Source: Bacillus sp. 7884-1
Lineage (GTDB): Bacteria > Bacillota > Bacilli > Bacillales > Cytobacillaceae
DNA: 64,000 nucleotides
Reading direction: 5' to 3'
NCBI RefSeq assembly: GCF_002272245.1
Contig: NZ_NPDD01000011.1
Location: 1 to 64,000, forward strand
Positions 16,954 to 24,655 of the stretch are shown here, in pieces (positions within the stretch are counted from its first letter, which is position 1; the number at the start of each line of letters is the position of its first letter). A program made the translations under genes and the position numbers. A model generated the notes under the pieces. It saw only the letters and a program-made list of their open reading frames with translations, did no database searches and was not told where the DNA came from.

Positions 16954-17787
16954 ATGAAAAATTCATTGAAAGATATCGGACTAATTTTGATTGGTGCCTT
17001 TCTATTTGCAGTCGGTGTTAATTATTTTACGATTCCCAATTCCCTTTCTGAGGGCGGGATTTTGGGGATTACCATCATTACCCATTACCTGTTCCACTGG
17101 TCTCCTGGGGTGGTAAACTTTGTATTAAATGCTGCACTATTAGTAATAGGGTACAAGTATTTTGAAAAAAGAACAATGGTTTACACGATTATTTCGATTG
17201 TTGCTAGCTCCGGTTTTCTTTTTTTAACAGAAGATATTAGTAAACAGTTAACAGAGGACACCTTTTTAGCGGCCATCTTTGCTGGATTATTGGTGGGTGT
17301 GGGGCTGGGCTTGATTTTTCGAACGGGTGGTACGTCAGGTGGTTCAACGATCTTAGCTAGGCTCACCAACCAATGGTTAGGCTGGAGTATTGGGAAAGGC
17401 ATGCTTATATTTGATATTGTGGTCGTGGTTGGATCCGTATTTATCATTGGCGTGGAAAAAACCATGTATACCTTATTGGTCGTTTTCATTGGAGCAAAGG
17501 CGATTGATTTCATCGTAGAAGGATTAGATGAAAAAGTTGCGGTCTTGATTATCTCTCATTCACCCGAAATAGTACTAGATAACATTATGAGTAAAATGTC
17601 TAGAGGGATTACGGTTCTAGAAGGGCGCGGCGGTTTTTCAGGCCAGAATAAAGATGTGTTTTATCTCGTCATCAACAAACAAGAAATCGTTCAGTTAAAA
17701 AGCGTTATCAACAGCATTGATAAAAATGCTTACGTGACACTGCATAATGTGCACGAAATGATGGGGAAGGGATATAAGGCGTCATAA
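16954..17787 (+). CDS. YitT-family membrane protein (DUF161/DUF2179)
   Basis: A 277-residue integral membrane protein. ATG 16954 is chosen: AAAGTGG precedes it, and the extra 24 residues of the longer frame are not membrane-like. Five to six hydrophobic helices begin with DIGLILIGAFLFAVGVNYF and include the family's FRTGGTSGGSTILA motif. The cytoplasmic DUF2179 domain occupies about the last 85 residues (ISHSPEIVLDNI, GRGGFSGQNKDVFYLV). The function of the family is unknown. It appears to be monocistronic. Confidence 0.9.
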   Translation: MKNSLKDIGLILIGAFLFAVGVNYFTIPNSLSEGGILGITIITHYLFHWSPGVVNFVLNAALLVIGYKYFEKRTMVYTIISIVASSGFLFLTEDISKQLTEDTFLAAIFAGLLVGVGLGLIFRTGGTSGGSTILARLTNQWLGWSIGKGMLIFDIVVVVGSVFIIGVEKTMYTLLVVFIGAKAIDFIVEGLDEKVAVLIISHSPEIVLDNIMSKMSRGITVLEGRGGFSGQNKDVFYLVINKQEIVQLKSVINSIDKNAYVTLHNVHEMMGKGYKAS

Positions 17788-17813
17788 GAAAATGGGAATT
17801 ATGAAACAAGCAG

Positions 17814-17835
17814 GCTCCTCTTATATAAGAGGAGC
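17814..17835. terminator. Palindromic hairpin after the yitT-like gene
   Basis: A perfect 22-bp palindrome centred on TATATA with no T-run after it. It could be a weak terminator or an mRNA 3'-end stabiliser. Confidence 0.5.
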
Positions 17836-17944
17836 TATATATATAGGTTTACCGGAATAGTCAATTTCATTTTTTTGCTAGGAAAAAGCTTTACAATGTA
17901 TTCTTGATATAAGCTTACTAAAATAAGGGAGTGTGAGACCAAAC

Positions 17945-18907
17945 ATGAAACCAAAAATTTACATAACACGGAAGCTGCCGGATCTCGTCGTGGGTAAACT
18001 GAAAAATGAATTTGAAGTGAGAATGTGGGAAAAAGAAGAGGAACAGGTACCTAGAGAAATTTTAGAAAAAGAAATACAAGAAATAGAGGGGCTCTACTGT
18101 TTGTTAACCGAATCCATTGACAGAGACCTTCTCAATCTTGCACATAGTTTGAAAATTGTAAGTAATATGGCCGTTGGCTATAACAATATCGACGTAGCTG
18201 CTGCAACAGAAAAAGGAATTATGGTCACTAACACACCTGGAGTATTAACGGAGACAACGGCGGATCTAACTTTTGCGCTGATAATGGCGAGTGCTAGAAG
18301 GTTGGTCGAAGCTTCTGATTACTTACGCGCGGGAAGCTGGAAAACATGGTCACCGATGCAATTAACCGGTCAGGATATTTATGGAGCCACCATGGGAATC
18401 TTCGGGTTAGGCAGAATTGGTGAGGCTTTAGTGAAAAGAGCGCGCGGATTTGACATGAATATTCTCTATCATAGCCGTTCACGAAAGCCTGATGTCGAGG
18501 AGCAGCTTGGTATACAGTACGTAAGTAAAGAGGCCTTACTTCGGAAATCCGATTTTGTTTGTGTGTTGACCCCTTATACGCAAGAAACGGTAAATTATAT
18601 TGGTGTTAAAGAGTTATCAATCATGAAACCAAATGCGATCTTGATTAATACCGCTCGCGGCGGGATTGTGAATGAAGAAGCCCTCTATCATGCTTTAAAG
18701 AGGGGACAGATTTGGGGTGCCGGCTTAGATGTATTTGAAGAAGAGCCGGTAGGTACAGACCACCCATTGCTTAGTCTTCCAAATGTTGTGGCACTGCCGC
18801 ATATTGGAAGTGCGAGTTATAATACCAGATTGAAAATGGCGTTACTCGCTGCAGAAAATTTAATTCAAGGATTACAGGGGAATACCCCGAAAAACTTAGT
18901 AAATTAA
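17945..18907 (+). CDS. 2-hydroxyacid dehydrogenase (glyoxylate/hydroxypyruvate reductase type)
   Basis: A 320-residue D-isomer-specific NAD(P)-dependent dehydrogenase. ATG 17945 follows GGGAGTG; an in-frame GTG at 17933 overlaps that site. The Rossmann motif GLGRIGEALVKRA is near residue 150. The catalytic residues appear in order as NTARGG (Arg), VFEEEPV (Glu) and LPHIGSA (His). It is closest in pattern to GyaR/GhrB enzymes that reduce glyoxylate or hydroxypyruvate. It stands alone. Confidence 0.92.
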   Translation: MKPKIYITRKLPDLVVGKLKNEFEVRMWEKEEEQVPREILEKEIQEIEGLYCLLTESIDRDLLNLAHSLKIVSNMAVGYNNIDVAAATEKGIMVTNTPGVLTETTADLTFALIMASARRLVEASDYLRAGSWKTWSPMQLTGQDIYGATMGIFGLGRIGEALVKRARGFDMNILYHSRSRKPDVEEQLGIQYVSKEALLRKSDFVCVLTPYTQETVNYIGVKELSIMKPNAILINTARGGIVNEEALYHALKRGQIWGAGLDVFEEEPVGTDHPLLSLPNVVALPHIGSASYNTRLKMALLAAENLIQGLQGNTPKNLVN

Positions 18908-18939
18908 CCTATTAAGCAGGACACCATGAAAATAGTTAA

Positions 18940-18966
18940 AAAAGGTTAGGATTCTCCTAACCTTTT
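18940..18966. terminator. Bidirectional terminator
   Basis: A perfect 12-bp stem AAAAGGTTAGGA/TCCTAACCTTTT with a 3-base loop, between the dehydrogenase and the convergent cytochrome remnant. Confidence 0.85.
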
Positions 18967-18970
18967 ACTA

Positions 18971-19267
18971 TTATTTTTCTAATAGCCATTTCGTGACGGT
19001 TTTTGCTTCCACTTCAGATAATTGCCCGCCTGGCATCATGCCGACACCATCGTTTAGTAACTTCAGTATTTCTTCTTCCGAATACTTACTTCCCATGTTT
19101 ATAACTGGAGGTCCGGCAGCACCTTCCAAATTTTCTCCATGGCAGGATAATCAGCTGAATTTATATATACCCTCACCATCTGTGGGTTTCTTTGCATTAG
19201 CAGTATTGGATGAGCAGCCTGCTAGTACGAGTAATGCTAAGGAGATAACAATCCAAAGGCGCATCAT
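18971..19267 (-). pseudogene. cccB: Cytochrome c-551-type lipoprotein with TGA at the first haem cysteine
   Basis: A 99-codon frame, absent from a simple ORF scan because codon 39 is TGA (19151-19153). Read through, it starts at ATG 19267 behind AGGAGG, has a lipobox (LLVLAGC), then GEGIYKFS-stop-LSCHGENLEG, and ends with the methionine-ligand region GMMPGG and AKTVTKWLLEK. Homologues carry a CxxCH haem site exactly here, so the stop replaces the first cysteine. The frame is otherwise perfect over both sides. The simplest reading is a TGC/TGT-to-TGA nonsense mutation or sequencing error. UGA recoding cannot be excluded from the sequence, and no clear SECIS hairpin was recognised. Confidence 0.85.
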
Positions 19268-19403
19268 ATTTGTTCCTCCTATATAATCGAATCATTAATG
19301 AAAGAATACTGGATAAAACTAAAAATTTTCTAAACGAAAGATTGAAATTTTCTTAAATGGAGATGGTTATGTAGAATGAATGATATGTTATCAGGAAGGC
19401 GGG

Positions 19404-20264
19404 ATGGTTTTGCAGGATATTAAAAAAATTGGTGAGAGATTCTGGTATATGACTCCCGTTTCCGAGACTGATCGTCCAATTCTCGGAATGGTTGTGGGAG
19501 AGGCGAAAACGTTAATGATTGACGCAGGTAACTCAGAAGATCACGCCTTGACCTTTCTTAGCGAGCTTTCAAAAAGACAGGTAGCTAAAGCAGATATGGT
19601 TGTGTTAACACATTGGCATTGGGATCATATCTTTGGACTTTCAGCGTTAGATGGGCTTCTTTCTATTTCTTCAGACTTAACGAAATCTGAAATGAAAAAG
19701 TTAATTCCTCTTTCCTGGTCTGATGAGGCGTTAGAGGAAAGAGTAAAAGCGGGTACTGAGATTGAATTTTGTGCGACTGCGATTAAGAAGGAGTATGTGG
19801 GGAGACGAGATATTAAGATTGTTTTACCTGCTATTACCTTTGAAAAACGGGTGGTTATAGACCTTGGTGGTTTAACATGTGTGGTTCAGCATGTAGGCGG
19901 GGACCATGCTGCTGACTCAGTAGTCGTTTATATAGTTGAGGAAAAGATACTATTTTTAGGTGATTGCATCTATTCTGACATCTTTGCAAAGAAAAAGAAC
20001 CTTACCGTCCAAGGAACACTTGCCTTGCTGGAAAAATTAGAAGCTTTTGACGCAGATACCTATGTGCTTTCCCATGGGCGGGCAATCTCGAAAGAGGAGT
20101 ATATGCAAGAAGTTGGTTTGTTAAGAGCGATTGCAAATTACACTGTTAAAAATAATGGTGATAAACTCCGAATAACGGAAGCATATCAAAAACAAGTTAA
20201 AAGGGACCTTAATGAAGACGAGCTCGAAGTCATAGAAGACTTCGTAAATGGTTTTCAAGACTAG
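19404..20264 (+). CDS. Metallo-beta-lactamase-fold hydrolase
   Basis: A 286-residue MBL-fold protein. ATG 19404 is chosen, with AGGAAGG just upstream; an ATG at 19380 is in frame but has no site. The metal motif THWHWDH is near residue 68, with further ligands in VGGDHAADS and FLGDCIYSD, and a late histidine in VLSHGRA. The domain is glyoxalase II/lactonase-like. The substrate is unknown. The C-terminal helical tail (RDLNEDELEVIEDFV) is not part of the core fold. Confidence 0.88.
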   Translation: MVLQDIKKIGERFWYMTPVSETDRPILGMVVGEAKTLMIDAGNSEDHALTFLSELSKRQVAKADMVVLTHWHWDHIFGLSALDGLLSISSDLTKSEMKKLIPLSWSDEALEERVKAGTEIEFCATAIKKEYVGRRDIKIVLPAITFEKRVVIDLGGLTCVVQHVGGDHAADSVVVYIVEEKILFLGDCIYSDIFAKKKNLTVQGTLALLEKLEAFDADTYVLSHGRAISKEEYMQEVGLLRAIANYTVKNNGDKLRITEAYQKQVKRDLNEDELEVIEDFVNGFQD

Positions 20265-20284
20265 GTTCAGAAAAGGATGAAAAC

Positions 20285-20324
20285 ACTGGCGGATGGCAGG
20301 AAATACTGGCGGATAGCAAGAAGA
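20285..20324. repeat. Two 20-bp tandem repeats
   Basis: ACTGGCGGATGGCAGGAAAT (20285-20304) is repeated as ACTGGCGGATAGCAAGAAGA (20305-20324), 16 of 20 identical, between the MBL gene and its terminator. Confidence 0.6.
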
Positions 20325-20332
20325 AGCGCCTA

Positions 20333-20360
20333 AAAACACCCAGGTACCCCTGGGTGTTTT
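20333..20360. terminator. Bidirectional terminator between the MBL and MOSC genes
   Basis: A perfect 12-bp stem AAAACACCCAGG/CCTGGGTGTTTT with a TACC loop. Confidence 0.88.
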
Positions 20361-20361
20361 G

Positions 20362-21015
20362 TCAGCTCTGAATTTTCTCTTTTAAATCAAGGAGATACTT
20401 CCGCCATTGCCCCGCAAGCTCCTTCACACCTAATATCTTATCTAGCACTTCAACAGACGGAGATGGGTCATGGAAGTAGAGATGATGGACGGAGGAAAGT
20501 GTGATTTGCTCAGGATGTGAAAACAGCTTTTTTATATGAGAATCCGCTGTGATTTTCCCTTCCTCCAGCACTCTGAAAAAATACCCAGTATATCCTGTTT
20601 CAATAATTCTTTTTAAAAGTAGGTGGTTGTTATTGCGCTTATTGATGGTGGAGCAGGGATAGCGCCCTTGAGATACCTGCAGGACAGCATTCCCAATCTG
20701 AAAGACATCGCCAATACAAACTTGATCTTCCTTCATGCCTAAAACAGTCAGATTTTCTCCAAAAGCAGAAGGGGTTAATTTGCCGTCAAAAACACTTTCC
20801 CAATGAGCATAATGTTCGAAGGGATAAACACAGACGACCCGATCTGATCCGCCATGGTACTCAGGGTTCGCCACCTGATCGCCATCTATCTGATTAAAGC
20901 CCACCAAAAGCTCATCACTTTGTTCCTTCCAAATTCCGGACACATAGGCTTCATCCTTATAGATACTATCTTTAGGCAAACCCTTGCTTAAAAAAATAAT
21001 CTCTCTATTATGCAA
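20362..21015 (-). CDS. MOSC-domain protein (YiiM type)
   Basis: A 217-residue protein with a MOSC core: NPEYHGGSDRVVCVYPFEHY, FGENLTVLGM, CIGDVFQIGNAVLQVSQGRYPC, containing the conserved cysteine thought to handle sulphur or molybdenum cofactor, then a C-terminal helical 3-alpha domain. The YiiM/YuaD group detoxifies N-hydroxylated bases with the molybdenum cofactor in known cases; that role is taken from the family. A molybdopterin oxidoreductase occurs further along in this window but is not linked. Confidence 0.88.
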   Translation of the reverse strand: MHNREIIFLSKGLPKDSIYKDEAYVSGIWKEQSDELLVGFNQIDGDQVANPEYHGGSDRVVCVYPFEHYAHWESVFDGKLTPSAFGENLTVLGMKEDQVCIGDVFQIGNAVLQVSQGRYPCSTINKRNNNHLLLKRIIETGYTGYFFRVLEEGKITADSHIKKLFSHPEQITLSSVHHLYFHDPSPSVEVLDKILGVKELAGQWRKYLLDLKEKIQS

Positions 21016-21080
21016 TGCTCTCTTCGCCTCCTTGGTATTTATTTTACTACAAGATTTAAGCGAAAGGCTCTGTTAAACTT

Positions 21081-21187
21081 GGCTGTTGATTTGCGCTCCA
21101 CTAAGGAAAGCTTCCTAGAATAGTCACCGCAGTGACAGGCGGTTTTTGCCTGTCACGAGGCGCTCCGCTTTCCGCACAAATCAACAG
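21081..21187. repeat. MITE/REP-like intergenic element with terminal inverted repeats
   Basis: The ends TGTTGATTTGCG (from 21084) and CGCACAAATCAACA (from 21173) are inverted copies with a 2-base difference. Inside lie a perfect 9-bp hairpin GTGACAGGC/GCCTGTCAC (21132-21156) and a palindromic GGAAAGCTTCC. No ORF is present. The inner GCCTGTCAC matches the core of the repeats found from 26.4 kb onward. Confidence 0.7.
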
Positions 21188-21226
21188 AGTGCCAAAATCT
21201 ATTATAAGCTTTAACAGCCAAACAAA

Positions 21227-21266
21227 AAAATAGAAGAAACCCTCGGCTGAGGATTTCTTCTATTTT
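21227..21266 (-). terminator. Terminator of the sensor kinase gene
   Basis: The stem AAATAGAAGAAA pairs with TTTCTTCTATTT around an inner CCTC/GAGG stem. The kinase stop codon is inside the hairpin. Confidence 0.8.
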
Positions 21267-22494
21267 AAGATAGGCTAAAGACCCGCTGCGTGATGGTTGG
21301 CAAAATAATTTCGATGGTGGTACCTTCATTTATTTCACTTTCAATCGTTAATTCTCCGTTATGGCTTTCAATTATTTTATAACACGTCATCAGGCCGAGG
21401 CCCGTTCCTTTTTCCTTTGTTGTATAAAAAGGTTCACCGAGTGTCGGAATCCGTTCTTTTGGAATGCCGATGCCCTGATCGGTTATCAGGATAGAAATTT
21501 TTCCTTCTTCCTTTACCTTTACCTTCACATCAATGTTTCCGCCGCTAGGCATGGCTTCTATAGCATTTTTTAGAAGATTTAACAATACCTGCTTTAATTG
21601 GTTTTCCTCACAGCTGATCCTAGGCAATTCAGATTCAAATTCAACGAAAATTTGAACGTTGTTTAGAATAGATTGTGTATTAATTAAGGTGACAACATCT
21701 TTAATTAGTTCCTTTACATCTTTTTCCGCAAAAACAGCAGCCGTGGGTTTTGCGAGCACGAGAAATTCGCCAACTATGTCATTAATTCGATCAAGCTCTG
21801 ATAACACAATATCATAATATTCTTTTCGATGCTGTTCGGTTTTAAATAGCTGTATGAACCCTTTAATTGAGGTAAGAGGGTTGCGGATTTCATGGGCAAT
21901 GCCAGCAGCCATTTGACCGAGAAGTGCCAATTTTTCAGATTTTTGCAGGAGTTGTTCCGTTTGTTCTTTTCTTTCCGTGACATCTTTTCCAATTGATAGA
22001 ACAGCTTCTTTTCCTTCAAACGTTATGAGCATGGAGGAGCCTTCAAAGACAAATACAGAACCATCCAACCGTTTGAATTTGTATTCAATCGTGTTTAAAG
22101 GATGGGTTTCCTTTTTTACTTGTTTCATCCGTTCGTTCAGGCGTTCTGTATATTCTGGAAAAAGATAATTTTTAATAGAGGTTCCAATTATATCTTCCTT
22201 ACTCTTCGCTCCAATCGTCGTTACGGCTTCCTTATTGACATAGATAACCTTATTATCTTGGTGAATGATAACGGCTCTTGGCAAAGAATCTATTAATTGT
22301 TTATAGCTTTCTTCACTAGCCCGAGCTTTTTTTCCAAAGAAACGTGCCCGGTCATATTGACACCCAACCAGCCAGGCAATCACTGTAAAAATAAGAAAGT
22401 CTATTGTAAAAAAACGTTCATGCTCCATGATGGTTTGGAAGCCAGAAAAAAGTACCGATATTAACACTAACGTAATTTGACCTAATTTATTCAT
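21265..22494 (-). CDS. PAS-domain sensor histidine kinase (sporulation-kinase-like)
   Basis: A 409-residue membrane kinase. Two hydrophobic N-terminal segments (about residues 5-22 and 30-44) are followed by a PAS domain (about 62-175), then the HisKA dimerisation helix with the phospho-accepting histidine in AGIAHEIRNPLTSIKGF, and the HATPase domain (N box LLNLLKNAIEAM, G1 DQGIGIP, G2 GTGLGLMTCYKI). The H-box style is that of KinA/KinB/KinE, which feed Spo0F. There is no response regulator next to it, so it is an orphan kinase; the phosphorelay role is inferred. Confidence 0.9.
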   Translation of the reverse strand: MNKLGQITLVLISVLFSGFQTIMEHERFFTIDFLIFTVIAWLVGCQYDRARFFGKKARASEESYKQLIDSLPRAVIIHQDNKVIYVNKEAVTTIGAKSKEDIIGTSIKNYLFPEYTERLNERMKQVKKETHPLNTIEYKFKRLDGSVFVFEGSSMLITFEGKEAVLSIGKDVTERKEQTEQLLQKSEKLALLGQMAAGIAHEIRNPLTSIKGFIQLFKTEQHRKEYYDIVLSELDRINDIVGEFLVLAKPTAAVFAEKDVKELIKDVVTLINTQSILNNVQIFVEFESELPRISCEENQLKQVLLNLLKNAIEAMPSGGNIDVKVKVKEEGKISILITDQGIGIPKERIPTLGEPFYTTKEKGTGLGLMTCYKIIESHNGELTIESEINEGTTIEIILPTITQRVFSLS

Positions 22495-22596
22495 ACCGTT
22501 TCCTCTAATTATCTGAATTTGCTATTATCATATCATGGATTGGTAGAATGATAATAGGGAAATTTTACTATAGGATATTTACAAGTCTGTAATAGG

Positions 22597-22622
22597 AAAA
22601 AGCCTAGCTTTTGCTGGCTTTT
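22597..22622 (-). terminator. Terminator of the glucosaminidase gene
   Basis: A stem AAAAGCC/GGCTTTT with an AT-rich loop. On the minus strand it ends in a T-run. Confidence 0.65.
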
Positions 22623-22659
22623 GTTTTTCTATGTGACAAAATTTACTGGAGCTCGAGCA

Positions 22660-23475
22660 TTACGCTTGTGCCATTTTTTGATACAAGTTTAAGATTGATT
22701 GTCCATATGTGGTACCTGGTACAGCCCATTTTCCGTTTAAAGCGGTCCATGTTGTGGCAGACCCTCTATTTACAAGATGAAAACGTGGATCTACCAACGG
22801 GTATCGATTGGGTAACGGGGCAGTTGTTGCATACGAATATAAATGCTGGAATTGTGCAAGAACACCATCTTGAGGTGTCTTAAAGGAAGTGCCTCGAGCA
22901 CCGCCGCCGACAGCTCCGATTCCAGCGAAGTTATTTTGCCCATTCCTTACATCCCCTGTAAACCGAAAAAAGTCTGTTTCGAGCATGGCTTGTGCAAAAG
23001 CAACGTCCCCTCTAATTCCATAATACTCGCCAAGTGTTTTATAAAAACTTCCGAGCAGTGGCGCTTTGGGATTTATCTTTCTCACATATTGATTCATTTG
23101 TTCTGCGGTGAGCAAGGTTGGACCTAGTATAGTGGCTGGATTTTGTTGAATTGGGAAGGGATTAGGGGGCTGGCTAGGGTTTGTATCTGTTGGTGTTGCA
23201 GTTGGACCAGGCGTTGATCTGACATCAGAATTTGGACTTGAGCTTTGGTTTTCCGCTGCAATGAAGGCAGTAATTCCAGTCAATTTATTAATTTCAGTTA
23301 CTCGATTATCAGCATTTACCCTGCTGGAAAAGGAACCTGCCTGTACCCGGTACCAGGTTTCACCAGAGATGGTTGTTGGTACGATAAAGGATTGAATATC
23401 TTTTGAACGCAGGAAGGCTACGCGCTCTTGTGCATTTTCTCTTAATTTGAAAGATCCGGCAAATACTTTGTACAT
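22660..23475 (-). CDS. SPOR-domain and glucosaminidase-domain cell wall hydrolase
   Basis: A 271-residue protein. Two SPOR-like units occupy residues 1-75 (MYKVFAGSFKLRENAQERV, then WYRVQAGSFSSRVNADNRV). A proline/threonine-rich linker (about 80-115) leads to a LytG/FlgJ-type glucosaminidase domain with FAQAMLETDFFRF, containing the likely catalytic glutamate, and NFAGIGAVGG. It would cleave the peptidoglycan glycan strand and bind denuded glycan through SPOR. It has no signal peptide, which is odd for such an enzyme and suggests a forespore or mother-cell role or another release route. Confidence 0.82.
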   Translation of the reverse strand: MYKVFAGSFKLRENAQERVAFLRSKDIQSFIVPTTISGETWYRVQAGSFSSRVNADNRVTEINKLTGITAFIAAENQSSSPNSDVRSTPGPTATPTDTNPSQPPNPFPIQQNPATILGPTLLTAEQMNQYVRKINPKAPLLGSFYKTLGEYYGIRGDVAFAQAMLETDFFRFTGDVRNGQNNFAGIGAVGGGARGTSFKTPQDGVLAQFQHLYSYATTAPLPNRYPLVDPRFHLVNRGSATTWTALNGKWAVPGTTYGQSILNLYQKMAQA

Positions 23476-23526
23476 TTCATCTCCTCCATTATTACGTTTC
23501 TCCCTATATTATGAGGAGAAAAGGGG

Positions 23527-23575
23527 GATGTCGACGGACATCAGCCTGTATAAGCAGAAAACCCCCGGATGGAGG
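23527..23575 (-). terminator. Possible terminator of the EamA gene
   Basis: GGGGG at 23525-23529 can pair with CCCCC at 23562-23566 around an inner ATGTC/GACAT hairpin. On the minus strand the structure is followed by TTTT. It is a loose structure. Confidence 0.35.
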
Positions 23576-23581
23576 TTCCCT

Positions 23582-24490
23582 TTAAGTCCCGCTTTTTACG
23601 GTCCCTTTTATTTGAAACTTTTTTTGCTGCTGCATTAAGAAGAAGAAGACACCGAGGAGAACGAGCATTCCGCCGGCTATTTGCCAGTTGGCAAGTTGTT
23701 CACCGAGCATCAAAACTGCTAATATCGTTGCACCTACAGGTTCGCCTAAAATACTCATTGAAATGGTGGTCGCATTGACATAGTTTAAGAGCCAGTTATT
23801 GATAATATGGCTGATTGTTGGAACGGTAGCAAGTAAAAGGAATATTCCCCATTCCTTGGCTGGATAACCGCCAAAATCAACACTTGAACTTAGGTTATAG
23901 ATTGATAGAATAATCGTTGCAATGAAAAACACACAAAAGCTATAAATCCAGTGGGATACTTTTTTCACAATGCTTTGGCCAATCATTAAGTAGCCAACTA
24001 CCGCGATGACACTTAAAAAGGAAAGGATATCCCCGAGGATGGCGTCCTGACTTAAAGCAAAATCACCCCAGCCAATCATCATCGCCCCAATAATCGCAAT
24101 TCCCATTGTCATCAGTGCGGAAGGAGTGGTACGTTCCTTAAATAGGAAGTAACCGCCGACCAGGGAGACAATTGGCTGAAGCGCGAGGATAATCGTTGAG
24201 CTTGCAACGGTTGTTAATTTTAACGAACCGAACCAAAGGACAAAATGTAATGCTAAAAAGAGACCTGAAAAAAATAAAAAGATCCAATCTGTCCTTGTTA
24301 TTTTTTTAAATTCTTCACGGTTCTTCCAAACGATTGGAAGCATTAAAAGACTTGCAAACATCATACGGTACATACTTAAAATCGAAGCAGGTGCATCTGA
24401 CCATTTTACAAAGATTGCAGAAAATGATATCGCAATAATCGAAATGGTGAGCGGTAAGACAATAGAGCGGGAATTATCTTGCTGGTTCAT
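23582..24490 (-). CDS. EamA/DMT-family transporter
   Basis: A 302-residue membrane protein with ten hydrophobic helices in two EamA halves (ISFSAIFVKWSDAPASILSM, STIILALQPIVSLVGGYFLF, ISMSILGEPVGATILAVLML). ATG 24490 is chosen because AGAGG lies before it; an upstream ATG at 24511 precedes that site. The family exports amino acids, metabolites or drugs; the substrate is not predictable. It ends with KKFQIKGTVKSGT and stands alone. Confidence 0.9.
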   Translation of the reverse strand: MNQQDNSRSIVLPLTISIIAISFSAIFVKWSDAPASILSMYRMMFASLLMLPIVWKNREEFKKITRTDWIFLFFSGLFLALHFVLWFGSLKLTTVASSTIILALQPIVSLVGGYFLFKERTTPSALMTMGIAIIGAMMIGWGDFALSQDAILGDILSFLSVIAVVGYLMIGQSIVKKVSHWIYSFCVFFIATIILSIYNLSSSVDFGGYPAKEWGIFLLLATVPTISHIINNWLLNYVNATTISMSILGEPVGATILAVLMLGEQLANWQIAGGMLVLLGVFFFLMQQQKKFQIKGTVKSGT

Positions 24491-24604
24491 TTCTTTCCTC
24501 TTTTCTACCATATATGGGTGATGCTTTTTTTAGTGAAATAAATCTAAATAATCTTATCATAAATGTAGTTTCCCAGACACTAACAAAACTCTCCAGTTTC
24601 ATAC

Positions 24605-24648
24605 AAAAAACGTCAAGCCCTTTTATTGAATAAGGGTTGACGTTTTTT
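24605..24648 (-). terminator. Terminator of the yugG-yugH operon
   Basis: AAAAAACGTCAA pairs with TTGACGTTTTTT, with an inner CCC/GGG extension around an AT loop. It is 8 bp beyond the aminotransferase stop. Confidence 0.85.
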
Positions 24649-24655
24649 CATATGT

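Noticed and set aside
19120..19160. A weak hairpin after the TGA codon considered as a SECIS element
   Set aside because: Only short, bulged pairings (AGGU/ACCU, GG/CC) can be drawn; this is not enough to claim selenocysteine insertion.
18993..19286. A plus-strand 97-residue frame over the cytochrome c region
   Set aside because: It lies antisense to a minus-strand frame with a ribosome site, lipobox and haem motif; the plus-strand product resembles nothing.
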